From: Vicia villosa
Lineage: Eukaryota; Streptophyta; Magnoliopsida; Fabales; Fabaceae
NCBI RefSeq assembly: GCF_029867415.1
Contig: NW_026705322.1
Coordinates: forward strand, 392,344 to 456,343
Length of the DNA: 64,000 nt
Direction: 5' to 3'
This document shows, piece after piece, positions 54,471 through 64,000 of the stretch (within the stretch, counting starts at the first letter, position 1; each line of letters starts with the position of its first letter). Made by a program: the position numbers and the translations under genes. Under the pieces are notes generated by a model that was not told where the DNA came from, ran no database searches, and was given only the letters and a program-made list of their open reading frames with translations.

Positions 54471-55330
54471 AATGTGTCCGATAGAGGAATCGAAGTGGAT
54501 AAGGCAAAAAATTGATATCATTGAAAACCTTCAACCTCCCAAAACCGTTAGAGAAATAAGAAGCTTTCTAGGACATGCCGGATTTTACCGACGTTTTATT
54601 AAAGTTTTCTCTAAAATAACCAAGCCCTTAACTGAGTTACTAATGAAAGATGCTGAATTCATCTTTAACGAAAAATGCGCTGAAGCGTTTCAAAAACTTA
54701 AACAAGCATTAATCTCTGCGCTGATTATGCAACCTCCCGACTGGAGTGAACCTTTCGAAATAATGTGCGACGCAAGCGATTATGCTATAGGAGCTGTTTT
54801 AGGCCAACAAAAAGATAAGAAACTCCATGTCATATACTATGCGAGTAGAACCCTAGACGAAGCTCAAATGAATTACGCCACGACAGAAAAGGAACTATTA
54901 GCTGTTGTTTTCGCGTTAGACAAATTCCGTTCCTACTTGGTAGGAGCCAAAATCATCATATACACTGACCATGCTGCTATTAGGTACCTTCTAACTAAGA
55001 AAGACGCCAAGCCTAGATTATTAAGATGGATCATTTTATTACAAGAATTCGATTTAGAAATTAAAGATAAAAAGGGAACCGAAAATGTTGTAGCCGATCA
55101 TCTTTCTCGACTCGAAAATCTGAAACCCGAACAAGTACCAATCGATGACGATTTCCCTTACAAAAGACTCATCGCTCAGTTGGAAGCTAACGAGATAGAA
55201 CCATATTATCCAACCATTGAATCCAACAACTTCGTAGAAGTGGCTTTAGCTCGCTCTGCCACACCTTGGTACGCAGCTTTCGTAAACTACCTAGCCGCTA
55301 ATGTTCTCCCGCCTGATCTAACATACCAAC
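54463..55330 (+). pseudogene. RT C-terminus and RNase H of element O, truncated by P
   Basis: A one-base insertion in an A-run near 54509 moves the frame. Open from there: [19 protein letters not shown] (RT thumb/connection), then RNase H with [31 protein letters not shown] and [11 protein letters not shown], the D-E-D catalytic set. It ends DHLSRLENL and [10 protein letters not shown], where the P LTR begins. The open stretch is 290 codons, the best preserved part of O. Confidence 0.87.
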
Positions 55331-56626
55331 TGTAATTGCAATCTTCTCAAGCATATTTTGTTTTGATGAAGACAATGTGGACATCAAGCTTTCATAAAAG
55401 GATGTGCAAAAAGTATTTCAAATCTTAAAGCAAATATACATCATTTCAAAGTCTTGAAGAAATTGTGAAGATTCAAAACCGAGCTAAAGCGTCAAAGGTA
55501 TAAACAATACTCACTTTGACATATAATTGTTTACAAATACATTTCCATGCATATCATAAACATACTACAAGTTTCTTTTTTTAAAAAGTTCATTTAAAAC
55601 CTTTTTCAAAAGTAAAATCTCAAAATAAGGTTTTAGGAACCGGGTTGTCTCTATGGGGGAACCGGTTCCCAGCATTCTGCATTTTCTCAATTCTGTGTTT
55701 TACTACTGGGAACCGGGTTGTCCCTAGGCGGGAACCGGTTCCCAAGTTCAAAATTCAAATAATTCTGCTGTAACGTTCAGCAGGAACCGGGTTGTCCCAG
55801 GCAGGAACTGGTTCCTACTGAACTAGTGTGTTTTTCCATTGCATGATTTCATTCAAACGAAATTGTTTTCTTACCACTTGATCATTATATTGTTTCATGG
55901 AAAAACAACCTTTAAAAGAGGTGTTTAACACATTATAAATACTACATCTTTCATAATCATAAAACACCTTCTTTATTAACAATTCATAAACTATATATTC
56001 TTCATCTTTCAATATTTCCAAGTGTTCATCAAATCATCATTTTCAAGTGAAACTTTTTATACACATTTTCATAGAGAAATTATTCAAAGTTTCATGCATA
56101 CATTGTGAACACTTATATTCATTTTGAGAATTGTTTACTTGAAGAAGAAGATAAATCCAAGATTGATATTGCTCTCCATACTTCATCTAAAAACTCTTGT
56201 ATAAATTCAAAGAATATTGTTTCCTTACTATCCAGGATTGTTGGAAGTAAGTGGTGTGTTTGAAGAGGATTGTTCTTCATTCACATTAGTGTTGATTGAT
56301 CTTAAAGGTGTTAAGAACCTTTGATCACCCTATAGGTTAGATAGTAAGCATAGGCTTGTACAATCATTCTAACTATAGTGAAATCTCTTTCGTGTTTGAA
56401 AGGGGACTGGAGTACTCTCAGATTGTGAGGGGAACCAGTATATATCGTTGTGTTATATACCTTTCCGCATTTTACCACTTTCATCACCATTACCAAGAAA
56501 AAGATAAAAACCATCCAAAACCTTCAAACACTTAAACAAAAATTGTTAGAAGTATTCTCATTAAACCGATTAAGTTTTGAAAACCTAATTCACCCCCCCC
56601 CCTCTTAGGCATATCTGATACTTACA
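55331..56626 (+). repeat. 5' LTR of element P (1296 bp)
   Basis: TGTAATTGCAA...GATACTTACA. Its first bases match 63818-64000 almost exactly (for example AATCTTC/AAGCTTC at the start). U3 has three pairs of GGAACCGGTTCC-type words (55637-55816); TATA box TATAAATA at 55934-55941. A run of ten C near 56592 precedes the end. Confidence 0.9.
55934..55941 (+). promoter_or_regulatory. TATA box in element P LTR
   Basis: TATAAATA about 118 bp downstream of the last palindromic word and about 690 bp before the LTR end. Confidence 0.6.
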
Positions 56627-56628
56627 TT

Positions 56629-56640
56629 TGGCATCAGAGC
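56629..56640 (+). other. Primer-binding site of element P
   Basis: TGGCATCAGAGC, two bases after the LTR end; copia-type site for initiator tRNA-Met, with one change from TGGTATCAGAGC. Confidence 0.8.
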
Positions 56641-56673
56641 AAGTTATAGGTAACTTGTTCCTAAAGATCCAAA

Positions 56674-58432
56674 ATGGCTTCCGCAAATCTGGTTTTCAAA
56701 GATGGTGGTTCTAACAACAAGCCTCCATTGTTTTGTGGTGAATATTTTGACTTTTGGAAAATCCGAATGAAGGCTCATCTAGAAGCACAAGGAGAAGAAG
56801 TTTGGGAGGCTGTCCTACAAGGTCCTCATGTCCCTATAACGGTCGTTAATGGTGTTGGATCGGAGAAACCTAAAGCGTCATGGGATGATAATGATAGAAA
56901 AAGGGTTCTTGCTGACAAAAAGGCGGTCAATCTTCTTCAAGGTGCTCTTAGTATGGATGAATTTTTCCGAGTATCGGCATGTACAACATCAAAGGAAATA
57001 TGGGATACTCTTGTAGAAACTCATGAAGGTACCACTGAAGTTAAAAGATCAAGATTGAATACTCTAAGTCAAGAGTACGAACTGTTCAGAATTGAATCCC
57101 GGAGAAACTATTCTCGATTTGCAAAAACGATTCGTACATTTGACAAATCACTTGAAGGCACTTGGTAAGACCCTTACTACCGAAGAACTTAATCTTAAAG
57201 TGCTCAGATCTTTGACAAGGGAGTGGCAACCAAAAGTGACGGCGATATCCGAAAAGAAAAATCTGTCAAAATTAACTTCCGCAACATTATTTGGAAAGCT
57301 TCAAGAATATGAAACAGAACTTGGAAGATTGGAAAAACATGAGAACTTAGAGAAGAAATCCAAAGGCATTGCACTAAAGGTAGATTCAAAGGAAAGCCAA
57401 ATGAAAGATGCATCAGATGAAGATGAAAACTTCTTGCTTCTTGTAAAAAGGTTAGGAAAATTCTTTGGTAATAAAAATAATATTGATAATGCTAACTATG
57501 TCAAAAGAAAGAAATTCTCAAAGCATAAGGATAAAGAAGCATCCACTTCATCACAAGAAGTTACATGCTATGAATGTGGGAAACAAGGACACATAAATCC
57601 GGAATGTCCAAAGCTTTCGAAGAAGAATGGATTCAAAGGCAAAAAGGAGTTCAAAAATAAAAAAGCCTACATATCATGGGAAGATAATGAAGTAAGTTCC
57701 TCATCAGACTCCGATAGTGATGAAAGTGCAAACCTAGCACTAATGGCATCACACCACTCAGACGATGAAGAAGGCGAGGTTAGTTATGATGATTCTCTTT
57801 TTGATAATGGTGCACAAGGTGCAATAGATGAATTATTAAAAGAATGCAAAATTCTCTATAAAACTATCTCATCTCAAAAGAAAATAATATCATCTTTAGA
57901 AGAGAAGGTTAAGATAATTGAAGAAGAACATAAAGATGACAAAGAAAAAATGATTAGTGTTCAAGAAGATAATGTTGCAAGCAAGAATTGTGAATCACTT
58001 TCCTTCCAAATTGTCCAATTAAAACGTGTTTTAGAAAGATATGAAAAGGCGCAAATTAGATTGGAAAATGTTATTAGCACACAAAGATACTCCAATGATA
58101 AAAGCGGACTTGGCTTTTCTAAATTTGATAAACCAAGTTCCAACAAGACTATCTTTGTCAAGGCTAGTAACCAACCAATTCAAGAGAAAGTGAAAAAGGC
58201 TAAAGTAATGCAACATTATCCTAAAAGGAAGAACTTTGTTAAGAAGAAATCTTATCCTCCTAGATATAGAAGTAACTTTGAACCTACTTGTTTTTATTGT
58301 GGTATTATTGGTCACACACCCAATGCTTGTTATGTAAGAAACTTTAGTGTACCTAGTGGACATTATGTATGGGTGAAGAAAGGAACTAACTATGATGGAC
58401 CCAAAGCCACTTGGGTACCTAACAAAACTTAA
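56674..58432 (+). pseudogene. gag: Gag of element P (copia), one frameshift
   Basis: Starts MASANLVFKDGGSNNKPPLF; the copia Gag (UBN2/DUF4219-like) signature includes FDFWKIRMKAHLEA and KEIWDTLVETHEGT. A one-base shift near 57095 moves to the frame open to 58432: ILDLQKRFVHLTNHLKALGK and LKVLRSLTREWQPK. Knuckles CYECGKQGHINPEC (near 57567) and CFYCGIIGHTPNAC (near 58290) are intact. Between them lie an Asp/Ser-rich stretch and a coiled-coil (ISSLEEKVKIIEEEHK). TAA at 58430 ends the frame; the protease is in the same frame after a second stop, TAG at 58442. Confidence 0.88.
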
Positions 58433-58450
58433 TTTATTTTGTAGGCATGC

Positions 58451-58756
58451 TTGAAGACCACTTCAAACCTATGGTATCTAGATAGTGGTTGTTCAAAGCA
58501 TATGACGGGAGATCTAAACCAATTTTCAGATCTAAGGCTAAAGGCCAAGGGTTTTGTCACTTATGGAGACAACAATAAGGGAAGAATTCTTGGCAAAGGC
58601 AAAGTTGGTGCACCACCTTTCACATCCATTGAAGATGTTCTTTATGTTGAAGGACTAAAGCATAATCTTCTTAGTATTAGCCAACTTTGTGACAAAGGCT
58701 TCAAGATCAAATTCACTAAGGAGGAATGCTTGATCATCGATGAAAGTCACCAATGA
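58451..58756 (+). pseudogene. Protease of element P
   Basis: In the gag frame after two stops: LWYLDSGCSKHMTGD carries the copia retropepsin active site D-S-G. VLYVEGLKHNLLSISQLCDK follows, the usual C-terminal phrase. A frameshift at about 58740 separates it from the integrase. Confidence 0.85.
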
Positions 58757-60110
58757 GGTAAAACTCAAAGGTACAAGAATTAATAACATTTTTATGATTT
58801 CTTTAAATGATTTATCTTTGAAAGTAAAATGTCTTTTGGTAAACAATAATGAATCATGGCTATGGCATAAAAGAGCAGCCCATATTCATATGGATCATTT
58901 AAATAAGTTAACCAAACATGATCTTGTTATTGGCTTACCTAAGATAAAGTTTGTCAAAGATAAATTATGTGATGCTTGTCAAAAGGGAAAGCAAACCAAA
59001 TCATCTTTCAAGCCAAAGAATGTGGTGACTACAACAAGACCACTTCAACTATTTCATATGGATTTATTTGGTCCATCAAGGACAAGAAGCTTCGGAGGTA
59101 ATGTATATGCTTTAGTTATTGTTGATGATTATTCTAGATATTCTTGGACTTTATTTCTTGTGCAGAAAAGTGACGCTTTTAAAGCCTTTAAGAAGTATGC
59201 AAAACAAATCCAAAATGAAAAGTCATTAAAGATTGTATCCATTAGAAGTGATCATGGTGGAGAGTTTCAAAATGCATCATTTGAAGAATTTTGTGAAGAA
59301 CATGGTATCTCTCATAATTTTTCAGCACCAAGAACTCCACAACAAAATGGAGTAGTTGAAAGGAAAAATAGGTTTCTAGTGGAACTTGCAAGAACAATGC
59401 TTAGTGATGCAAATCTTCCTAAATACTTTTGAGAGGATGCGGTTAGTACGGCATGTTATGTTGGAAATCGAGTAATCATTAGACCTATCTTAAAGAAGAC
59501 TCCATTTGAACTCTTCAAAGGAAGAAAGCCAAACATTGCTCACTTTCACATTTTTGGATGCAAGTGCTTTGTTCTCAACAATGACAAAGACAATCTTGGT
59601 AAGTTTGATGAGAAATCCGACGAAGGTATATTTCTTGGTTATTCTCTTTCTAGTAAAGCATATAGAATTTATAATAAAAGAACTTTAACTATTGAAGAAT
59701 CTATGCATGTATCTTTTGATGAGACTAACACCTCTGTGGAGGAAATAGTTGTTTGTGATGATGATGATCCTTTAGATTTACCCCCGGAAGAACTTTCAAA
59801 TGATACAATTGTGAAGGCACCGGAAGTTCAACAAGAAAGTGTTCAACAAGAAAGTGTACAACAAGAATTAAACACCAATGATCTACCAAAAGAATGGAGA
59901 ACTCATAGAGATCATCCTATTGATAAAGTTATTGGTGATATTAGCCAAGGAGTTGCAACAAGATTAAATCTCAAAGATGCTTGCTTACACATGGCTTTTG
60001 TTTCTTAAATTGAACCTTCCAAAGTTGATGAATCCTTAGGAGATGATCAATGGATAAATGCAATGCAAGAAGAATTAAATCAATTCGAGAGAAATCAAGT
60101 TTGGGAACTT
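58740..60110 (+). pseudogene. Integrase of element P (GAG-pre-integrase, core, C-terminal part)
   Basis: WLWHKRAAHIHMDHLNKL with CDACQKGKQTKSSF forms the HHCC zinc domain. The core has HMDLFGPSRTRSFGG, SDHGGEFQNASF and PQQNGVVERKNR, giving the D-D-E triad. A TGA at 59430, where Trp is usual (YFWED sense), breaks it. The same frame then reopens through NDKDNLGKFDEKSDEGIFLG and an acidic, Gln-rich linker with a VQQES repeat, to TAA at 60006. Confidence 0.87.
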
Positions 60111-60777
60111 GTTCCTAGACCAAGTAATAAAACACATCATAGGTACTCGATGGGTGTTTACGAACAAACTTGATGAGAATGGTATAATTGTTCGAAACAA
60201 AGCAAGATTGGTGGCCCAAGGTTACAATCAAGAAGAAGGAATTGACTTCGAAGAAACATTTGCTCCGGTTGCAAGGTTAGAAGCAATTCGTCTCTTACTT
60301 GCTTATGCATGTTCATTAAATTTTCAGCTTTATCAAATGGACATCAAGAGCGCATTCTTGAATGGCTACATCAATGAAGAAGTCTATGTAAAACAACCCC
60401 CAGGATTTGAAGACTTCAAGAATCCTTCACATGTCTTTAAGTTGAGAAAGGCTCTTTATGGCTTAAAGCAAGCACCTAGAGCATGGTATGATAGACTTAG
60501 CAATTTTTTGTGTGAAAAGGGTTTTGAAAAGGGTAAGGTTGACAAAACTTTGTTCATTAAGAAAATCAAAAGTAACACTTTATTGGTTCAAGTCTATGTT
60601 GATGATATCATTTTTGGATCGACTAACAAAGAAATGTGTGAGGAATTCTTATTGATGATGCAAGGAGAATTCGAGATGTCTATGATGGGAAAGATGAACT
60701 ACTTTCTTGGACTACAAATTAAGCAACTCAAAGATGGAATCTTTATCAATCAATCCAAATATTGTAAAGAATATTGA
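60109..60777 (+). pseudogene. Reverse transcriptase of element P
   Basis: Entered by a one-base shift near 60120. [77 protein letters not shown] and [14 protein letters not shown] give the standard copia RT blocks; YVDD is the catalytic box. A one-base deletion at the end (after SKYCKE) shifts the frame to the RNase H. Confidence 0.9.
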
Positions 60778-61544
60778 AGAAGTTTGATATGGATAACTGT
60801 AAAGCAATGAATACTCCAATGGGCTCCGGTACATATGTTGATCAAGATGAATCCGGTACTCCAATTGATATTACTAAATATCGAGGTATGATTGGTTCTT
60901 TATTGTATTTGACGGCAAGCCGTCCTGATATAATGTTCAGTGTATGTCTTTATGCTCGCTTTCAAGCAAATCCAAAGGAATCACATCTTATGGAGGTTAA
61001 AAGGATCATGAAGTATCTCAAAGGAACAACCAACGTTGGCCTATGGTATCCTAAAGGTAGTATTTGCAATTTAATTGGTTATTCAGACGCGGATTATGCA
61101 GGTTGTAAAACTGATCGTAAAAGCACAAGTGGTACTTGTCACATTCTTGGAAATGCATTAGTATCATGGGCTTGTAAAAAGAAAGCATGTGTTGCTCTTA
61201 GCACGGCCGAAGCAGAATACATAGCAGCGGGTAGTTGTTGTGCACAAATTCTTTGGCTTAAGCAACAACTTCGTGACTACGGACTTGATCTCGGATGCAT
61301 TCCTCTTCGATGCGACAACACAAGTGCAATTAATATCACAAAAAATTCGGTCATGCATTCAAGAACCAAACACATAGACATTCGACATCATTTTCTCCGA
61401 GACCATGTCCTTCAAGGAGATGTCAAAGTAACATTTGTGGATACTCATAACCAACTTGCAGATATCTTCACCAAGCCTCTTCCAAAAGAATCGTTTTATA
61501 AAATTCGACGAGAGCTTGGAATTTTAGATGAAGGTGATGTTTAA
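60774..61544 (+). pseudogene. RNase H and end of pol, element P
   Basis: KKFDMDNCKAMNTPMGSG and SRPDIMFSVCLYARFQ link to RNase H: GYSDADYAGCKTDRKSTSG, ALSTAEAEYIAAGSC and RCDNTSAINITKN show the D-E-D catalytic residues; the tail QLADIFTKPLPKESFYKIRR is the usual copia pol end. The domain itself is uninterrupted but disconnected from RT by the frameshift. Confidence 0.9.
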
Positions 61545-62186
61545 ATGTGTTCTTCATTATCATAAATCAAAGGTACACATTTCTAACATTTTATGTGTCA
61601 AAAAGTACTTTATGAATGTTCATATATTATGTATTGATGTTTATGTATGATATATATGCTTTCTAATTCATAAAAATCAAGTTTTTGGACTTTTTCTGTC
61701 CAGGAACCGTTCCCATGTAGGGAGGAACCGGCTCCCCATAGTAAAAACCAGAGGCAGTGTTTTGGTGTGCTTCAGGAACCGGTTCCCATGTGGGACGAAC
61801 CGGTTCCCACGTAGATTTTCCAGTGTTTTGCTTATTTTTTGGCTGTTACGTGAATAGATGTGTGGCTACTATTTTTTTGCTCATTCTTTTTTATGTATTT
61901 ATTTTACTTTAATACATACTATATCTCTTAACACCACAAAATTACTCTCATTTACTCACATTCACTCTCATTCACCATTCATCTTCATCTTCTCCAAACC
62001 CTTCCATCTCCATTGTCAAACCCTATTAAAACTCCATTATCTCACCATAACTCACAAATTTAAATTACCCACTACCTCAAAACTCTATATAATCCTCCAC
62101 TTTTTCACACATTTCACTCAAATCATCTTCCACTCTCAAAATCCAAAAATCCCAAACCAAACCCTAACTCTCAATCCTTTTCAACC
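61545..62186 (+). other. Spacer between pol and the 3' ORF of element P
   Basis: About 640 bp without coding sense. It holds four GGAACCGGTTCC-type words (61703-61808) matching those in the P LTR, then a C/T/A-rich leader (61920-62186) up to the ATG of the next ORF, typical of a spliced or internally initiated message leader. Confidence 0.65.
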
Positions 62187-63342
62187 ATGGCACCAAGAGC
62201 TACAAGGAATGCAAATAGGAAGAACAAGGTTGTGAAACAAGTGAGGAGCATCAAGAGATTCATCCAACTGTCAAGAGTCGGAGACTCACCTTCAACACGC
62301 GTAGTCGGAATCTCCTTCCGGCAAAGTATGGTAACCTCCCTGACTTTCCTAATCATAGCTTCAATTTTCCGGCTAGGCTAGCTAATGCAGGGGTATATAA
62401 TTTTGTGCTTGACCATGGTGAATATTACCCGGATTTGGTTAGAGAGTTTTACCATAACCTTAAGATAGTGACCAATGATTTTGATGATTTCACTTTGTTG
62501 TCTGAAGTTTCAAGAAAAGAAATATGTTTAGATGTTGAGGAATTCGGGAAAGTGTTAGGAATTCTATATAAGGGTTTAGTGCTCCTTCAAGGTAACATTC
62601 CGGGAAGATTGGCTACCATATAGCAAGATTGATGTTTTTGTTGATATGTGCCGACCTACTCAACGTGATACGGTTCGCCAACAACTTGCTACCAAGTTCA
62701 ACATGTTTGGTTCAAGTTTATCGGTAAGTGATAGGATGCTCCATCCTATCATTGCTTATGTTTTGTTTCCAAAGAATTCTAACCATTCCAGGATCAATGA
62801 GTTTGAATTGATGGTCTTGGTTGCTCTAAGACATGGCATTGAAGTGAATTGGGCTCTTTCAATTATGCACCACATGCAACTTATGGCTTCTCTTAAAGGA
62901 GGCTTACCATATGCAAGGGCAATTTCTCACATTGTTCGGAATGCCGGTGTCCTTCTCCAAAGGGAACCGAAGGAAAACTATGGATGAGCAAGAGTGTGCT
63001 ATCACCACCGCAACCGCTCTTAAGAATACCGGAATTGTTACGAATCGTGAAGGTAGATTCTTCTACAAAATTGACTTTGAGCCAACCGAGCCACAATTCC
63101 CTCAACCTCCCGAAGGTGGCTATACAATGGAGATGATGTTCAACAAGCTTTGCTCCATTCAAACCTTCATTGATAACAACAAGCGGGAAAACAACTATGA
63201 GCATAATCTTATGAGGAGACAAATGCGTGAAATTCAACGCACTCAACGGTGCATCTTGGCCCATTATGAAGAAGAAGAAGGAAGTGAAGAGGAAGATGAA
63301 CAAGATGATGATGATGAAAAGCAAATGAATGAAAGTGATTAA
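62187..63342 (+). pseudogene. Env-position ORF of element P (putative plant transposon protein type), three frameshifts
   Basis: Starts MAPRATRNANRKNKVVKQ. Sense moves through three frames: to about 62300, then 62300-62610 (NAGVYNFVLDHGEYYPDLVR, DVEEFGKVLGI), 62610-62987 (MCRPTQRDTVRQQLATKF, MLHPIIAYVLFPKNSNHS, LVALRHGIEVNWALSIMHHM), and 63000-63342 (a coiled, charged region ending in a Glu/Asp-rich tail). SIRE elements carry an ORF here that was once called env-like; the sequence matches the plant family annotated as putative plant transposon protein. There is no convincing signal peptide or membrane span. Function unknown. Confidence 0.72.
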
Positions 63343-63817
63343 TTATGTTTTACTTTCTATGTTATGTTTTAATTGTTCGTTTTTATATCTATGCTTTCTA
63401 GACAATGTTCTATTTATGTTTTGTGATGTTTAGGATCATTTATTTGTGTTTTATGTTGTAATCGTAAAAAACTACGTATCGTATCGTTTATGTGTGTTAT
63501 GTTTATGTTATTTTAAAATTGTGTTATGTTTATGTTTCATATCTATTCTTTCTTTTTCCCCATCCTTTTTGATAATAACAAAGGGGGAGAAGAATATGCA
63601 TGTGTTTTGTTGTTGTTTTGATTCAAAGAAAAATGCAGGCCATAGTTAAAAAACTATCAAATGAACTCATCACCATAAATCAAAGAAGAAATCATGGATT
63701 TAGGGGGAGTCTCTAACATAGGGGGAGCCTTGCATTGTTCAACATAGTTTCAAAGCACAAAACAACTTTTTCAAAAACATTTCAAGACTTGGTTGTCATC
63801 ATCAAAAAGGGAGAGAA
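63343..63817 (+). other. 3' UTR and polypurine tract of element P
   Basis: T-rich sequence, then AACAAAGGGGGAGAAG near 63577, GGGGGAG phrases at about 63703 and 63721, and the likely polypurine tract AAAAAGGGAGAGAA (63804-63817) directly before the LTR. Confidence 0.7.
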
Positions 63818-64000
63818 TGTAATTGCAAGCTTCTCAAGCATATTTTGTTTTGATGAAGACAATGTGGACATCAAGCTTTCATAAAAGGATGTGCAAAAAT
63901 TATTTCAAATCTTAAAGCAAATATACATCATTTCAAAGTCTTGAAGAAATTGTGAAGATTCAAAATCGAGCTAAAGCGTCAAAGGTATAAACAATACTCA
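63818..64000 (+). repeat. 3' LTR of element P, first 183 bp
   Basis: TGTAATTGCAAGCTTCTCAA matches the 5' LTR from 55331 with only a few differences (AATC/AAGC; AAAAAGTATT/AAAAATTATT; AACCGAG/AATCGAG in the visible part), then is cut by the window edge. Confidence 0.9.

Larger units (their letters stand above)
49214..55330 (+). mobile_element. Element O: decayed Athila retrotransposon (5' LTR, gag, protease, RT, RNase H), cut by P
   Basis: LTR 49214-50966, primer site at 50973, gag from about 51071, protease at 52956, RT at 53775, RNase H to 55330, where the P LTR starts inside the coding frame. Integrase, the Athila env-position ORF and 3' LTR are beyond P and outside the window. Many stops and frameshifts show it is inactive. 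Confidence 0.88.
55331..64000 (+). mobile_element. Element P: SIRE-type Ty1/copia retrotransposon with env-position ORF, right end truncated
   Basis: 5' LTR 55331-56626, tRNA-Met primer site, gag, protease, integrase, RT, RNase H, then a 640-bp spacer, a further ORF region (62187-63342), purine tract and the first 183 bp of the 3' LTR (63818 onwards). The order PR-INT-RT-RH is diagnostic of copia; the extra 3' ORF and C-rich LTR end point to SIRE/Maximus. It sits inside the RNase H-integrase region of O. Several frameshifts and stops make it non-autonomous as seen. Confidence 0.9.

Noticed and set aside
62187..63342. Env-like glycoprotein of an endogenous retrovirus
   Set aside because: No signal peptide, no transmembrane anchor and no cleavage site; it fits the SIRE 3' ORF family of unknown function.

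Overview
This window is eukaryotic, intergenic plant DNA, almost certainly from a legume with a large repeat-rich genome (Fabeae or Trifolieae relatives are the best guess). The reasons are AT-rich sequence, no bacterial operons or ribosome binding sites, and wall-to-wall nested LTR retrotransposons. These include Ogre/Tat elements with LTRs of 3-4 kb, Athila elements, Tekay-like chromoviruses and SIRE-type copia elements. I found no host protein-coding gene, rRNA gene, functional tRNA gene or CRISPR array. The order of insertion can be read from terminal TG...CA dinucleotides, target-site duplications (TSDs), primer-binding sites and interrupted reading frames.

Layout, with letters used throughout. 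1-4626: element A, a minus-strand Ty3/gypsy element with a 1034-codon gag, a protease start and its 5' LTR, inserted in B. 4627-11894: element B, a decayed minus-strand Tekay-like chromovirus split by C (5117-8630, LTR, TSD ACAAT), which itself holds D (6086-7161, TSD AGTAT). 11895-15180: a SIRE-like copia remnant (E), a Stowaway-like MITE, and an Ale-like copia RNase H/LTR remnant (F). 15181-19234 and 32614-34123: G, an old Tat/Ogre-type 3' UTR with tandem repeats and an LTR, split by H. 19235-32608: H, a young complete but non-autonomous Ogre element (two 3415-bp LTRs, TSD TTTGG) carrying only ORF1 and a rebuilt gag. 34124-43231: I, two tandem copies of a short Athila derivative sharing the middle LTR, with a solo SIRE-type LTR (J) inside the first. 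43232-47251: K, a minus-strand Tat LTR. 47252-49213: L (chromovirus fragment), M (tRNA-like tandem plus inverted repeats) and N (Ogre fragment). 49214-55330: O, a decayed Athila gag-pol. 55331-64000: P, a SIRE-type copia with gag, pol and an env-position ORF, running off the right edge.

No element looks autonomous as seen. H is the only one with clean reading frames, but it has lost protease, reverse transcriptase, RNase H and integrase. If it moves, enzymes must come in trans from a full Ogre, while ORF1 and the triplicated zinc-knuckle Gag may be its own products.

The most interesting signals are not genes. (1) At least four unrelated LTR families here each carry their own short palindromic word, repeated many times in U3 just upstream of the TATA box. 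In two of them (I, P) the same word recurs in the internal 3' region; remnant E has a word at the internal position only. (2) The 3' UTR of H holds eleven copies of a hairpin whose stem arms differ between copies but remain complementary. (3) H Gag consists of three diverged copies of one zinc-knuckle module. (4) A tRNA-like unit forms a large foldback at 48389-48746.
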